Positions 35,973 to 44,905 of a stretch of DNA of 64,000 bases are shown here, in pieces. The notes beneath the pieces were generated by a model that saw only the letters and a list, made by a program, of their open reading frames with translations, made no database searches and was not told the origin of the DNA. Made by a program: the position numbers and the translations under genes. This DNA is from Verrucomicrobiota bacterium JB023. Lineage in GTDB: Bacteria > Verrucomicrobiota > Verrucomicrobiia > Verrucomicrobiales > Akkermansiaceae. Each line of letters starts with the position of its first letter. The stretch's first letter is position 1. The DNA lies in the NCBI GenBank assembly GCA_030673895.1, contig JAUTCR010000005.1, forward strand, positions 62,001-126,000, given 5' to 3'.

Positions 35973-36203
35973 TTACTGGAGGTCGGCCGCGGTGACCGAC
36001 TGCTGCTCTCGTGAACCCAAGAGCATGGCCTGCTCCACAACGCGGTCCGCGGACGTGTCGAAGCGATAAGCGTGACAATTCGGACACAAGACGACACTCA
36101 CGCCAACGATTGATTCGCAGCCTTCACAGACTTTATATCCGGAAGGACTGGCTGCGATCTCACGTGCCCTTTTGGCACGCTCATTGAGTGGATTCTCCTG
36201 CAT
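35973..36203 (-). CDS. Small zinc-ribbon protein, unknown
   Basis: 76 residues, cytoplasmic. A four-cysteine ribbon is seen: KVCEGCESIVG and VLCPNCHAYRF, with a nearby histidine. It starts 11 bases after the rpsT stop on the same strand and shares its terminator, so it is co-transcribed with ribosomal protein S20. The end is Gln/Ser/Ala-rich. It could be a ribosome- or nucleic-acid-associated factor, but this is inferred only from the neighbour. Confidence 0.8.
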   Translation of the reverse strand: MQENPLNERAKRAREIAASPSGYKVCEGCESIVGVSVVLCPNCHAYRFDTSADRVVEQAMLLGSREQQSVTAADLQ

Positions 36204-36214
36204 GCGAAGCGAAC

Positions 36215-36484
36215 TTACGCTGTCGCGCTCGTTTTTGCAAGCTTGACGGCCTTGCTTTTAAGGTTGGCCGCTTTGTTACGGTGGAAGATGCTGCGCTTAG
36301 CGGCGCGATCCACTGCAGATGAATACTTGGAAACGGCCTGTCCAATCGCGTCCTTGTCACCAGCTTCGACTGCCTCTTCGAGCTTCTTGCGAAGGGTCTT
36401 GACCAATGTCTTGGTCGCACGGTTGCGAAGAGTCCGGCGTTCTGTCTGACGGACTCGCTTGATTGCTGAAGGATTGTTAGCCAT
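36215..36484 (-). CDS. rpsT: 30S ribosomal protein S20
   Basis: 89 residues, highly basic. Family pattern: NNPSAIKRVRQTERRTLRNR at the N-terminus, KLEEAVEAGDKDAIGQAVSK in the middle and RGAIHRNKAARKKS-like SIFHRNKAANLKSKAVKLAK near the end. It binds the 16S rRNA early in 30S assembly. The unusual feature is the co-transcribed small zinc-ribbon gene just downstream. Confidence 0.95.
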   Translation of the reverse strand: MANNPSAIKRVRQTERRTLRNRATKTLVKTLRKKLEEAVEAGDKDAIGQAVSKYSSAVDRAAKRSIFHRNKAANLKSKAVKLAKTSATA

Positions 36485-36734
36485 GGATGTTCAGATAAAG
36501 AAAGGGCGGCGAAGCTAATCATCACCAGCCAAGTGTCAAGAAAAGGTTTTTTGAGAATGCGACAACAATTTGCCGGTAGAGTAAGAAGTGGAGAATACCT
36601 CGTTCAATTCAGAGAATCCCTTACTGAGAAAATAAGGCTTGAAAGCGCTTGCTCTCGGAGTTCTTGGGCCGCGAGGGCTCGAAGGGGTCTCCCACGCTTC
36701 TCTGCTTCTGTCAGAAGAACGAATTCGGTTGAGC

Positions 36735-37370
36735 TTAGGCTTTGTTCCGGAAAAGACCGCCGAATCGGGCGTAGTATTTCTTTCCTTCCGGAGTTTTGGC
36801 CAACGAGCCTCGAACAACGTGGACATCAGCGCCGACTCCGACACGATTGTAGAGATCGATCACATCGCGGGACTTCATGCGAATGCAACCGTAGCTGGCG
36901 GGACGGCCAATATTCTTCTCTTCCGGTGTGCCGTGGATGTAAATCAGCCTCTTGAAGGTGTTCGCGTTCTGCGACTCCTTGCCCCGAAGCCAGAGGATAC
37001 GGGTCACGATAGGATCGCGCCCAGGGGTGTTGGGGCGAAGCACTTCTCCTGTCGGACGACGGCCCTTGAAGACAGCGCCCGGCTTGGCTCCTTCACCAAT
37101 TTTCTTGGCAACTTCCAATTTACCCAGAGGAGTGCGGGAACTTCCCGACTGACTTCCCAAGCCAAATTTTGACGTCGAGATGGGATAAGTTTTAATCGGA
37201 CGACCTTCATGCATGAGGAGCATTGTTTGGTCGCTCACGCTCACGATCATTTTGCTTGAATGGTCAGGCCCTTTGGAAACCGCTGTCGTTCCACAGCTGG
37301 TCAGAAACATTGCTCCCCCGAGCAATGCAAGAACTCCGAATTTCTTTTTAATCAAACGTCCGAGACTCAT
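36735..37370 (-). CDS. L,D-transpeptidase lipoprotein (YkuD family)
   Basis: 211 residues. A lipoprotein signal ends in LTSC (Cys26). The YkuD catalytic block is complete: His146 in YIHGTPEEKNIG and Cys162 in RPASYGCIRM. It forms 3-3 cross-links in peptidoglycan or attaches proteins to it, in the periplasm. The 250-base stretch between it and rpsT has no gene. It lies 36 bases after the glycosyltransferase stop on the same strand and could share its transcript. Confidence 0.92.
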   Translation of the reverse strand: MSLGRLIKKKFGVLALLGGAMFLTSCGTTAVSKGPDHSSKMIVSVSDQTMLLMHEGRPIKTYPISTSKFGLGSQSGSSRTPLGKLEVAKKIGEGAKPGAVFKGRRPTGEVLRPNTPGRDPIVTRILWLRGKESQNANTFKRLIYIHGTPEEKNIGRPASYGCIRMKSRDVIDLYNRVGVGADVHVVRGSLAKTPEGKKYYARFGGLFRNKA

Positions 37371-37406
37371 CGTTATTTGAGAGATTGGTGTGTTTCAGCA
37401 GATTTC

Positions 37407-38906
37407 TCAGTGGCTGGCGCTCCCCTTCGCACGCGACTCAACCAGACTTCCACTAAAGGATGCAAGCGCAGTATACAAAAAGCCGATTGGGAAAGGAAGC
37501 AATAATATAAAGGAAACTAAATTATTCGTGCGGAGAGCATCAGCGACGACAAAGAGGAAAAACAGGCCAAAGAGAAATTCAACGGCCGGAGTGATGCTTT
37601 TAATCGCCTTGTAAGAACCCGTCCGCTTCTTAGCCGTGCACTCGCCCTTGGACTCTCCCACCCCGTATTTGGGAGTGCGGACAAAACCTGATTGACGGTT
37701 GAAAAGAGCTTCCAGAACCGCCTTCGCATTATTGACAGACATCCCAATGCCCAGAGCCACAAGAAGCGGAAGATATTTCAGCTCTTTCCACCAATTATCC
37801 GGCCGCAGCGCCTTTTGCGAAGTGACGTAGAAGAACAGAATCGAAGACATCCCGAAGAACATGATGGGCAGATAAATCAGCTGCTGAAGCACGGCAGGCA
37901 TGTCCGGCTGCATCTTTTGATTCGGGAAAATCAGGAATAAGAGAAGGAAGAGCAACAAGTAAGCGTAGTTCGCCGTGAGGTGCGCGGTCGCCTCGAGCTT
38001 GACATACAACGGGATATCGCTCCGCCAAATCGCAGGAAGAACTTTCTTGCAGACCTGAATGGAGCCCTTGGTCCATCGGTGTTGCTGGTTCTTGAAGCCA
38101 TTCATATCAACAGGAAGCTCGGCGGGAGTCTCCACGTCATTGAGGAAAATGAACCGCCAGCCCTTCAGTTGAGCACGGTAGCTGAGGTCCATATCTTCGG
38201 TGAGGGTATCATGCTCCCATCCGCCGGCGTCGACGATGCAGGATTTGCGCCAAATTCCTGCTGTCCCATTGAACGTGAAGAAGCGACCACTCCGATTGCG
38301 AGCGGTTTGCTCAAGCTCAAGGTGCCCATCAAGGAACATTGCTTGGACCCGAGTCAGGAGATTAAAGGTCCGATTGAGATGACCCCAACGAGTCTGGATC
38401 AAGCCCACCTTCTCGTCGGTGAAGTGATGAATCATCTTCATCAACACATCCGGGCTCGGGACAAAATCCGCATCCAGAATGAAGATAAAGTCACCCTTAG
38501 CGGTCTTCATGCCATGCTCCAGCGCCCCGGCTTTGAAGCCCACCCGATTGGTGCGGTGAATGAACTCGACGTCAAAGCCACGCTCCGACAACTCGCGACA
38601 GGCCTCCTCGGCAATGGCTGCGGTGTCGTCGGTCGAATCATCCAGCATTTGGATATGAAGCTTCTCCTTCGGGTAATCCAGCTTGGAAACCGAATTCAGC
38701 AATCGCTTGACGACATGCCGCTCGTTGAAAACCGGCAGCTGCACCGTGACGACGGGAAGCTCTTCAAATTCGCTCTGTGGAACGGGCTTCTTACGGGAGT
38801 GCTTCAAGTAGAGGCACACAATCCCAATGCGATGCATACTGTAAGCACTGAGCCCAATAAGGACAGTGACGTAGCTAAAGAACCAAAACCAGACCATCGC
38901 ATCCAT
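37407..38906 (-). CDS. Processive family 2 glycosyltransferase (cellulose/mannan synthase-like)
   Basis: 499 residues with one N-terminal membrane helix, a cytoplasmic GT-A domain and about four to five C-terminal helices. Catalytic motifs: DD at 89-90, DAD at 145-147, TED at 236-238 and QQHRW at 274-278. Together these define a processive synthase of the BcsA/CslA/HasA type. The body (LPVFNERHVVKRLLNSVSKL, VGFKAGALEHGM) is most like plant CslA/CslC and their bacterial relatives. The polymer cannot be named. No BcsB-like partner or PilZ domain is present. Confidence 0.9.
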   Translation of the reverse strand: MDAMVWFWFFSYVTVLIGLSAYSMHRIGIVCLYLKHSRKKPVPQSEFEELPVVTVQLPVFNERHVVKRLLNSVSKLDYPKEKLHIQMLDDSTDDTAAIAEEACRELSERGFDVEFIHRTNRVGFKAGALEHGMKTAKGDFIFILDADFVPSPDVLMKMIHHFTDEKVGLIQTRWGHLNRTFNLLTRVQAMFLDGHLELEQTARNRSGRFFTFNGTAGIWRKSCIVDAGGWEHDTLTEDMDLSYRAQLKGWRFIFLNDVETPAELPVDMNGFKNQQHRWTKGSIQVCKKVLPAIWRSDIPLYVKLEATAHLTANYAYLLLFLLLFLIFPNQKMQPDMPAVLQQLIYLPIMFFGMSSILFFYVTSQKALRPDNWWKELKYLPLLVALGIGMSVNNAKAVLEALFNRQSGFVRTPKYGVGESKGECTAKKRTGSYKAIKSITPAVEFLFGLFFLFVVADALRTNNLVSFILLLPFPIGFLYTALASFSGSLVESRAKGSASH

Positions 38907-39180
38907 AAATGATTAAAGACGTGCCCTTTCCAGAGACGTCTGCGCGCGCCGTTTGCTCGATTTTTTTCCTGATGTCAAGGATCCGCACACGTCAGCCGAG
39001 TTCAGGAAAATTTTAACAACCTCACAATTAACGCCTTGCAAGAAAGCAAGAGTGTCACAAAAAACTGCCCTCGTCTTGTCTTATCTTGAGGGAATACTTC
39101 AGACACTTTAATTAACCTCTAACGCATGGGATGATTCGACGTTGCCCCCCGCCCCCTCTCCACCCTACCCTCGCGGCGCA
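38907..39180. other. Intergenic region between the glycosyltransferase gene and dnaX
   Basis: 274 bases between divergent genes. It must hold the promoters for both. A TTGACA is seen on the minus strand (about 38972) but without a good -10 at the right distance. An imperfect CCCTC/GAGGG hairpin lies near 39068. No ORF or RNA gene is supported. Confidence 0.5.
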
Positions 39181-40767
39181 GTGAGTTATCAGGTTTTCGC
39201 CCGCAAATACCGCCCCCGCACCTTCTCCGATGTGCTCGGCCAGGATCACGTCGTTCAAACCCTTCGGAATGCCATCGAGCAAAACCGTCTGGCCCATGCC
39301 TACCTCTTCGTCGGTCCTCGGGGCACCGGGAAAACGTCGACTGCACGGATCTTTGCGAAAGCCCTCAACAATCCCGGCGGACCGTCGGTTGATTTCGATG
39401 CCGATCACCCTGACTTGGTCGAGATTGCGGAAGGTCGTTCGCTCGACGTCTTGGAAATCGATGGAGCCTCCAACAACGGTGTCGAACAAGTGCGCCAACT
39501 CCGGGAAACCGTGCAGTATGTCCCGGCGAAGGCCTCTTATAAGATCTATTACATCGATGAGGTTCACATGCTCTCGAACGCCGCCTTCAACGCGCTCTTG
39601 AAGACTCTGGAGGAGCCCCCGGCGCACGTGAAATTCATTTTTGCGACGACGGAGCCGAACAAAATTCTCCCGACCATCATCTCCCGGTGCCAACGCTTCG
39701 ACCTCCGCCCCATCCCTACCGACATCATTGCCAGGCACCTTCGCCATATCGCGAGCGAAGAGGGCGTCCAGCTTGATGAGCCAGCGGCTTGGGCTATCGC
39801 CAAAGGAGCCGAGGGAGGCATGCGCGATGCCCAGTCAATGCTCGATCAGTTGGTCTCTTTTTGTGGGGAAAACATCACCGAGGCCAACGTCCAACAGATC
39901 TTCGGCTTCACCTCGGGCGAGACCATTGCCGGTCTCGTTTCCAGTCTTTTCAAGAAGGACACATCCACCCTCCTCAATCAACTCGACGAGCTGGCTAGCT
40001 CGGGGAAGAACCTGAGCCAACTTCTCACGGAACTGATCAATACCTTGCGCTCCCTGCTGATTCATCAAATCAACTCGGGCTCAGGCCGGGAGGGACTCTC
40101 AGAGGAAATCTGGAATGAGCTCACCGCTCTAACGGAGAACATCCCGGGAGATCGCCTGCTGGCTATCATCGACGTTCTCTCTTCTTCGGAGGCCGATATG
40201 CGGTGGGCCACCAACAAGCAACTTCATCTCGAACTCGCGCTCATCCGGGCCGGCCAAGCTCTCAACGAGATCCGCATCTCCGACGTGATCAACGCCTTGG
40301 AAAAAGGCGGCTTTAATGATGCGGAGCCCCCAACGCTCACCACATCGCCATCGCCCCAAGCTCCTGCGGTGGCCACTCCTGCCCCGACCGCTCCCAGCGC
40401 AATCCCCGAGGCTCTGCCGGAAACTCCGCCGCCATCCGCGCCGGAAGTGTCTCCCGAGCCTGCCTCTCCCACTCCCGAGCCAGTGGCCGAGAGCGTGCCG
40501 GCGGAAAAACCTGTCGAGAAGAAGCCATCTCCCCGCAAACCCGGGAGCGCCCTGAGCGCATTGGACCGCCTCATGGAGGACGCTCCGGAAGTCCGCGAAG
40601 AGGAGCCGGAACCAGCACCAGCCGCGGCTCCGGAGCCACAGGCGAAAAAAGAGCCGGAAACCAAGCCGACAGAAGCGACTCCCACCGCGCCCCCGGAGGA
40701 GGACTTCCATAAGGACCCTCTGATCCAAGACGCCCTCGAGATTTTCAAAGGAAAGCTCAAGGCCTGA
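39181..40767 (+). CDS. dnaX: DNA polymerase III subunit gamma/tau
   Basis: Clamp-loader ATPase. 528 residues from GTG 39181, chosen because it yields the family start MSYQVFARKYRPRTFSDVLG; an in-frame TTG upstream would add 13 Pro-rich residues. Walker A is GPRGTGKTST from residue 45; the arginine/sensor region and ASNNGVEQVR are present. The usual zinc module of four cysteines between FAKALN and EIAEGRS is missing (no cysteine in that stretch). Residues from about 385 on form a long Pro/Glu/Ala linker ending in a short helical tail. No canonical A-AAA-AAG frameshift site is seen in frame. Confidence 0.94.
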   Translation: MSYQVFARKYRPRTFSDVLGQDHVVQTLRNAIEQNRLAHAYLFVGPRGTGKTSTARIFAKALNNPGGPSVDFDADHPDLVEIAEGRSLDVLEIDGASNNGVEQVRQLRETVQYVPAKASYKIYYIDEVHMLSNAAFNALLKTLEEPPAHVKFIFATTEPNKILPTIISRCQRFDLRPIPTDIIARHLRHIASEEGVQLDEPAAWAIAKGAEGGMRDAQSMLDQLVSFCGENITEANVQQIFGFTSGETIAGLVSSLFKKDTSTLLNQLDELASSGKNLSQLLTELINTLRSLLIHQINSGSGREGLSEEIWNELTALTENIPGDRLLAIIDVLSSSEADMRWATNKQLHLELALIRAGQALNEIRISDVINALEKGGFNDAEPPTLTTSPSPQAPAVATPAPTAPSAIPEALPETPPPSAPEVSPEPASPTPEPVAESVPAEKPVEKKPSPRKPGSALSALDRLMEDAPEVREEEPEPAPAAAPEPQAKKEPETKPTEATPTAPPEEDFHKDPLIQDALEIFKGKLKA

Positions 40768-40834
40768 CTCGTTCTTATCCCCGAGGGGGGCACCTGAACC
40801 GACAATTGCACTGACGACTGCCGTTAGGGAGGAA

Positions 40835-41290
40835 ATGAAGACCCTCTTCTTCTGCCTCCTCATGACCCTCAGGCTCGAGGCATCGACACAGAAAGCAACT
40901 CTTGAGCTGTCCTACCTGAAAGGTGCGGAAGCCATCAAAGTACTGACGCAAACCTTCCCTCTCTCCTCGCCCCAGTCTTCGCTGACAGCCGAGAAGAATG
41001 ACGAAAACATCATCACGATTCGTAGCTCGTCGCTCCGGCAGCTAGCGACCGCTCTCGCGCTCCTTTCCCAACTTGATCGCCCCAATGGGACAAGAAACCA
41101 CTGGGTTTACCAAGTCACCAAAGCGCAGGCAGAGCGCCTTGCGACTGAGATCGCCGACGCAAAAGAGCACTGGTCGGCGGATTTCTCCGTGATTGCCGAT
41201 CCTCACTCGAACCGACTCTTTTTCATGGGAACAGAAGGAGAACGCCACTTTGTCGAAGGCTTTCTATCTGCGATCGAAGCCAGGGACTGA
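40835..41290 (+). CDS. Small exported secretin-N-domain-like protein
   Basis: 151 residues. A short signal-like start (MKTLFFCLLMTLRLEA) precedes two repeats with the beta-alpha pattern of secretin N domains. The second one ends with DPHSNRLFFMGTEGERHFVEGF, matching the D-x-x-x-N-R-L and helix pattern of GspD/PilQ N1-N2 modules. There is no secretin beta-barrel part. It sits between dnaX and ybaB, which are usually adjacent. It could be a periplasmic partner of a secretion or pilus system, or a fragment of an old secretin gene. Confidence 0.65.
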   Translation: MKTLFFCLLMTLRLEASTQKATLELSYLKGAEAIKVLTQTFPLSSPQSSLTAEKNDENIITIRSSSLRQLATALALLSQLDRPNGTRNHWVYQVTKAQAERLATEIADAKEHWSADFSVIADPHSNRLFFMGTEGERHFVEGFLSAIEARD

Positions 41291-41354
41291 AGAGTCCTCG
41301 CTTTCACATTTTTCCTCCTTGCTACTGGGGCGAAAAAGAAGAACTTCCCTCCCT

Positions 41355-41642
41355 ATGAACCTCGCAAAACTCATGCAACAGGCCCAGAAGCTGCAAGAAG
41401 CTCAAGCCGGCCTCTCCGACCGCACTTGCTCTGCCACCGACGCCTCTGGCAAGGTGACCGTCGTTGCCAGCGCCGCCGGGGAAATCAAATCCTTGGAAAT
41501 CGACCCCACCATCGTCTCTTCTGATGATGTCGAGTTCTTGCAAGACATCATTCTCAACACCGCGAACACGGCCCTCAAGGATGCTCGCGAAGATGCGGCC
41601 AAGGACATGGCGGCCAATCTCAATATCCCCGGAATGGGCTAA
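41355..41642 (+). CDS. ybaB: YbaB/EbfC family nucleoid-associated protein
   Basis: 95 residues from ATG 41355. Family pattern: MNLAKLMQQAQKLQEAQAGL, then VTVVASAAGEIKSLEIDPTIV and a helical end. The family forms dimers that bind DNA. It is usually found after dnaX and before recR; here dnaX is separated from it by the secretin-like gene and recR is absent. The cysteine in DRTCSATDAS is not typical. Confidence 0.92.
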   Translation: MNLAKLMQQAQKLQEAQAGLSDRTCSATDASGKVTVVASAAGEIKSLEIDPTIVSSDDVEFLQDIILNTANTALKDAREDAAKDMAANLNIPGMG

Positions 41643-41660
41643 AGGACGACACCCGGGAGG

Positions 41661-42698
41661 GTGGACTTCGGAATCAGTTTCGACGAGCTTCTGAAGATGA
41701 TTCGGCCCCGCCATCCTCTCGGTATCACCTTGGTCGTTCTCTCCCTCTGCCTGCACCTCGGCACGGTCTTTCTCTATCTTCGTCAACCGGATGCCTTCGC
41801 GGCCTTCACCGTGATGCCGGTCTGGTTCTGGAGCCTTCTGGGCTTGGGCTTCTCCGTTCTTGCATATTTCGTCTTCAGGACCCCGCTATCGTTAATGATG
41901 TCGGGGATCTGGTTCATGTCCCTGCTCCTACTCTCGGATGAGGCCACCGTCTTGGGACGCTTTGACCAAGCGCCACTCACCAAGGGAGTTCCCGCACCAC
42001 ATGCGGGCCGCTCCCCCTACCGCATTGCCACCATCAATTGGGCGGGTGCCAATTTGCCCCTCACGCCTTCGCTCAAGGAATGGCAGCCGGATATCATCTT
42101 CATCCAGGAAATGCCCCACCCCTACCTCGTCAAGCAGCTTGCCGAGGACCTCTTCGGCCAGACTGGAGACTACCGATACGATGAGAATCACATGTGTGGA
42201 CTTGTTGTCAGAGGCACAATCACCAAGGCTCTCCTCAATCCCGTCAATCGCTCCCAATACCTCACCGTGCGCACCCATCGCGGAGACTATATCGAGCTGG
42301 TGAACCTTCACCTGCAACCGGCATCGACTAATCTCTCCCTCTGGGATCCCGCCTGCTGGAAGACGCATTATGAGAAGCGCAAGGCCCGTCGCCGCGAGAT
42401 CCTTTTTGCCCTCGCCTTCCTCGAGGAGTACACCCCGTATCCCCGCGGACCAGCCATCATTGCTGGCGACTTCAACACGCAAGCAACGGACTCCGCCATT
42501 GACGTCCTCAAGCCAGCCTTTACCGACACCTTCCGCTCCGTGGGCACAGGTTGGGGGAATACCTACCACCGCCGGCTCCCCTTTCTCCGCAGCGATCAGA
42601 TCCATGCTTCGCAGCACTTTCTCCCGCTTCGCTCCCGCGTCGTCACCATTCCGGAGAGCGACCATCGCCTCCTCATCTCCGATCTCTTGCTCGAGTGA
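41661..42698 (+). CDS. Membrane-anchored endonuclease/exonuclease/phosphatase-family protein
   Basis: 345 residues if the GTG at 41661 is used; an ATG at 41697 removes 12 residues and is a fair alternative. Three hydrophobic segments lie in the first 90 residues (TLVVLSLCLHLGTVFLYL, FWSLLGLGFSVLAYFVF, MMSGIWFMSLLLL). The EEP domain follows: RIATINWAGANL, DIIFIQEM, AIIAGDFNTQATDS and a C-terminal SDHRLLISDLLL, which carry the metal and catalytic residues. This layout is like the EEP proteins with a DNase I-like fold on the outer face of the membrane. Substrate unknown. Confidence 0.83.
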   Translation: MDFGISFDELLKMIRPRHPLGITLVVLSLCLHLGTVFLYLRQPDAFAAFTVMPVWFWSLLGLGFSVLAYFVFRTPLSLMMSGIWFMSLLLLSDEATVLGRFDQAPLTKGVPAPHAGRSPYRIATINWAGANLPLTPSLKEWQPDIIFIQEMPHPYLVKQLAEDLFGQTGDYRYDENHMCGLVVRGTITKALLNPVNRSQYLTVRTHRGDYIELVNLHLQPASTNLSLWDPACWKTHYEKRKARRREILFALAFLEEYTPYPRGPAIIAGDFNTQATDSAIDVLKPAFTDTFRSVGTGWGNTYHRRLPFLRSDQIHASQHFLPLRSRVVTIPESDHRLLISDLLLE

Positions 42699-42765
42699 CT
42701 CAGGAAGGAAGATAAAATGAAAAATACTTCGTGCCCCGCATCATCTTGGTGTTGAAAATTCCCCC

Positions 42766-44538
42766 GTGAGCGTCACTCCAGAAACCCTTGCCTCCACCTT
42801 GGAAGAAATTGCCCTCTTGCTTGAGCTCAAGGGCGAAAATCCCTTCAAAACCCGTGCCTACCGAAACGGCGCGGACATCATCAGGGACTTCGACGGAGAC
42901 ATCGTGCAGCGGGCGAAAGATAACGACCTTAAGGGAATCAAAGGCATCGGCGAAGCTCTGCAAGACAAGCTCCACGAACTCGCAAGCACGGGCAAACTCG
43001 TCTACCACATTGAGCTGAAAAACGAATTCCCCGACACCCTCTTCGAATTGTTCGAACTGCAAGGCTTGGGCCCAAAGAAAATCAAAGCGCTATGGGATGA
43101 GCTTGGCATCGCCTCTATTGGCGGTCTCCGCCGCGCCTGCGAAGATGGCAAGATCGCCAGCTTGAAAGGCTTTGGCAAAAAATCAGTGGAGAAAATCCTC
43201 GCCGCCATCGAAACCCGGGAGCGATTTAGTGGCCGCTATCGGCTGGCCGAAGCCGCATCGGCAGCCGAACCCCTTCGCGATTACCTCCGGCAGCATCCCG
43301 ATGTTCACCAACTGGAAATTTGCGGTTCCTATCGGCGGGGAAAAGAGACCGTGCACGATATCGATTTTCTTGTCGCAACGGACAAGCCAGCGGACCTGAC
43401 CGCCTACTTCGTGGCCTACGAGTCCAGCATTGAGACCATCGTCCATGGTGAAACCAAAGCGTCCATCCGGCTTGGCAATGGACTGCAATGCGACCTCCGC
43501 GCCGTCTCCAACCAGCAATTCCCCTTCGCCCTGCAATACTTCACTGGCTCCAAGGAACACAATGTGGCAATGCGCTCCCTGGCCCGGCAGCGAGGTTGGT
43601 CGCTCAATGAATACGACTTCACCCCACTTGGCGACAGCTCGGACCCAATTCCCGAAATCACCACCGAGGCTGACATTTATGCCTCTCTAGGTCTCACCTT
43701 CGTCCATCCCGCCCTTCGCGAGAACAAGGGAGAGCTAGAGGCCGCAGACCAAGGCACTCTCCCTGACTTGATCACCCAAGAGAATCTCCGAGGGACCTTT
43801 CATAACCACACCACCGAGTCAGACGGCAGGAATACGCTTCGCCAAATGGCCGAAGCAGCCATCGAGCTCGGCCTCTCCTATCTCGGCATCTCGGATCACT
43901 CCAAGGCTTCCTTCCAGGCCAACGGACTGGATGAAGCGCGCCTTCTCAAACAATTGGAGGCAATCCGTGAGCTTAATGAGGAACTTGAGGGAGCCATCCA
44001 CTTGTTTGCCGGGAGCGAGGTCGATATCCTCCGTGATGGTTCCCTGGATTTTTGCGACGAAATCCTGGAGCAACTCGACTTCACTGTCGCCTCTGTTCAC
44101 AACGCCTTCTCTCTCTCCGAGGCGGAACAAACCGAAAGAGTGATCAAAGCTCTGCAGCATCCTCATGTCACCATGCTCGGGCACTCGACCGGTCGCCTAC
44201 TCCTCCGCCGCGAACCCTATCCCATCGATCTCGGAGCCGTCATCGAAGCGGCTGCCGAAACCAATACCATTATCGAACTCAACTGTGCCTCCAAACGAAT
44301 GGACATGGACTGGCGTCATTGGCACCGAGCAAGAGACAAAGGCGTTCTCTGCTCCATCAATCCCGATGCTCACACCGTCGAAGGATTGCAAGCCCTCCAC
44401 TTTGGCGTGCGAGTGGCCCAAAAAGGCTGGCTGCGGCGTCGCGACGTCTTCAACACTCGCTCGCTGGAAGAGGTCCGCACCTTCCTCGCCACCCCGAAAG
44501 CCGAACGAGGCGAATTGAGTCAAGCGGCCCTGCGCTAA
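42766..44538 (+). CDS. polX: DNA polymerase X with PHP domain
   Basis: 590 residues, GTG start, with the standard bacterial/archaeal PolX layout. The N-terminal helix-hairpin-helix and lyase-like part (NPFKTRAYRNGADIIRDF) spans about 1-160. A nucleotidyltransferase palm follows with CGSYRRGKETVHDIDFLV near residue 185. The PHP domain from about 340 has TFHNHTTESDGRN, GISDHSKASF and GHSTGRLL; it gives 3'-5' exonuclease and AP-endonuclease activities in characterised members. It acts in base-excision repair. Confidence 0.94.
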   Translation: MSVTPETLASTLEEIALLLELKGENPFKTRAYRNGADIIRDFDGDIVQRAKDNDLKGIKGIGEALQDKLHELASTGKLVYHIELKNEFPDTLFELFELQGLGPKKIKALWDELGIASIGGLRRACEDGKIASLKGFGKKSVEKILAAIETRERFSGRYRLAEAASAAEPLRDYLRQHPDVHQLEICGSYRRGKETVHDIDFLVATDKPADLTAYFVAYESSIETIVHGETKASIRLGNGLQCDLRAVSNQQFPFALQYFTGSKEHNVAMRSLARQRGWSLNEYDFTPLGDSSDPIPEITTEADIYASLGLTFVHPALRENKGELEAADQGTLPDLITQENLRGTFHNHTTESDGRNTLRQMAEAAIELGLSYLGISDHSKASFQANGLDEARLLKQLEAIRELNEELEGAIHLFAGSEVDILRDGSLDFCDEILEQLDFTVASVHNAFSLSEAEQTERVIKALQHPHVTMLGHSTGRLLLRREPYPIDLGAVIEAAAETNTIIELNCASKRMDMDWRHWHRARDKGVLCSINPDAHTVEGLQALHFGVRVAQKGWLRRRDVFNTRSLEEVRTFLATPKAERGELSQAALR

Positions 44539-44905
44539 TCGGCTCAACCTAGCTCCAATCGATTGGGTCAATCCACCACTCTCTAAGGTGACGGAATCCC
44601 TAATAGGCGAAAGTCGTAACACACTGCAAGCAGTCGGGATGGGCATTCCTCCTGAGGACTTTGAGTTCCTCTGCACTGGTGACTGCCCCTTTCCAAGCCC
44701 CGCGACAAAGGGCCGGTGCTACGTGCGCATTTGTCCGGCACCGTTCACTGAGGCAAATCCCGATTGTGTGGGCTCTCGGGTGCGTCATCCATCTTGAGTG
44801 TTCCGAGCACCTCCCGGATTGCATTGGCAGTTCCTTGGAGATCGTCGGGTCTTCCGAGAACAAACTTCATTCTCGTATCGCGAGCCACCGCATTCACGGT
44901 TCTCA
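44539..44905. other. Non-coding stretch after polX
   Basis: 367 bases. Short ORFs exist on both strands, but none has a start signal or protein-like composition. No terminator, RNA gene or repeat is recognised. This begins a 1.5-kb gene-poor interval. Confidence 0.5.

Noticed and set aside
37980-38912. 310-codon open frame opposite the glycosyltransferase
   Set aside because: Antisense shadow of a gene with intact catalytic motifs.
40640-40652. A-rich run in dnaX as a programmed frameshift site for gamma
   Set aside because: The six A fall as GCG AAA AAA GAG in frame, so they do not form the X-XXY-YYZ heptamer A-AAA-AAG.
44600-44863. Overlapping short ORFs after polX
   Set aside because: Neither strand gives a plausible protein or start region.
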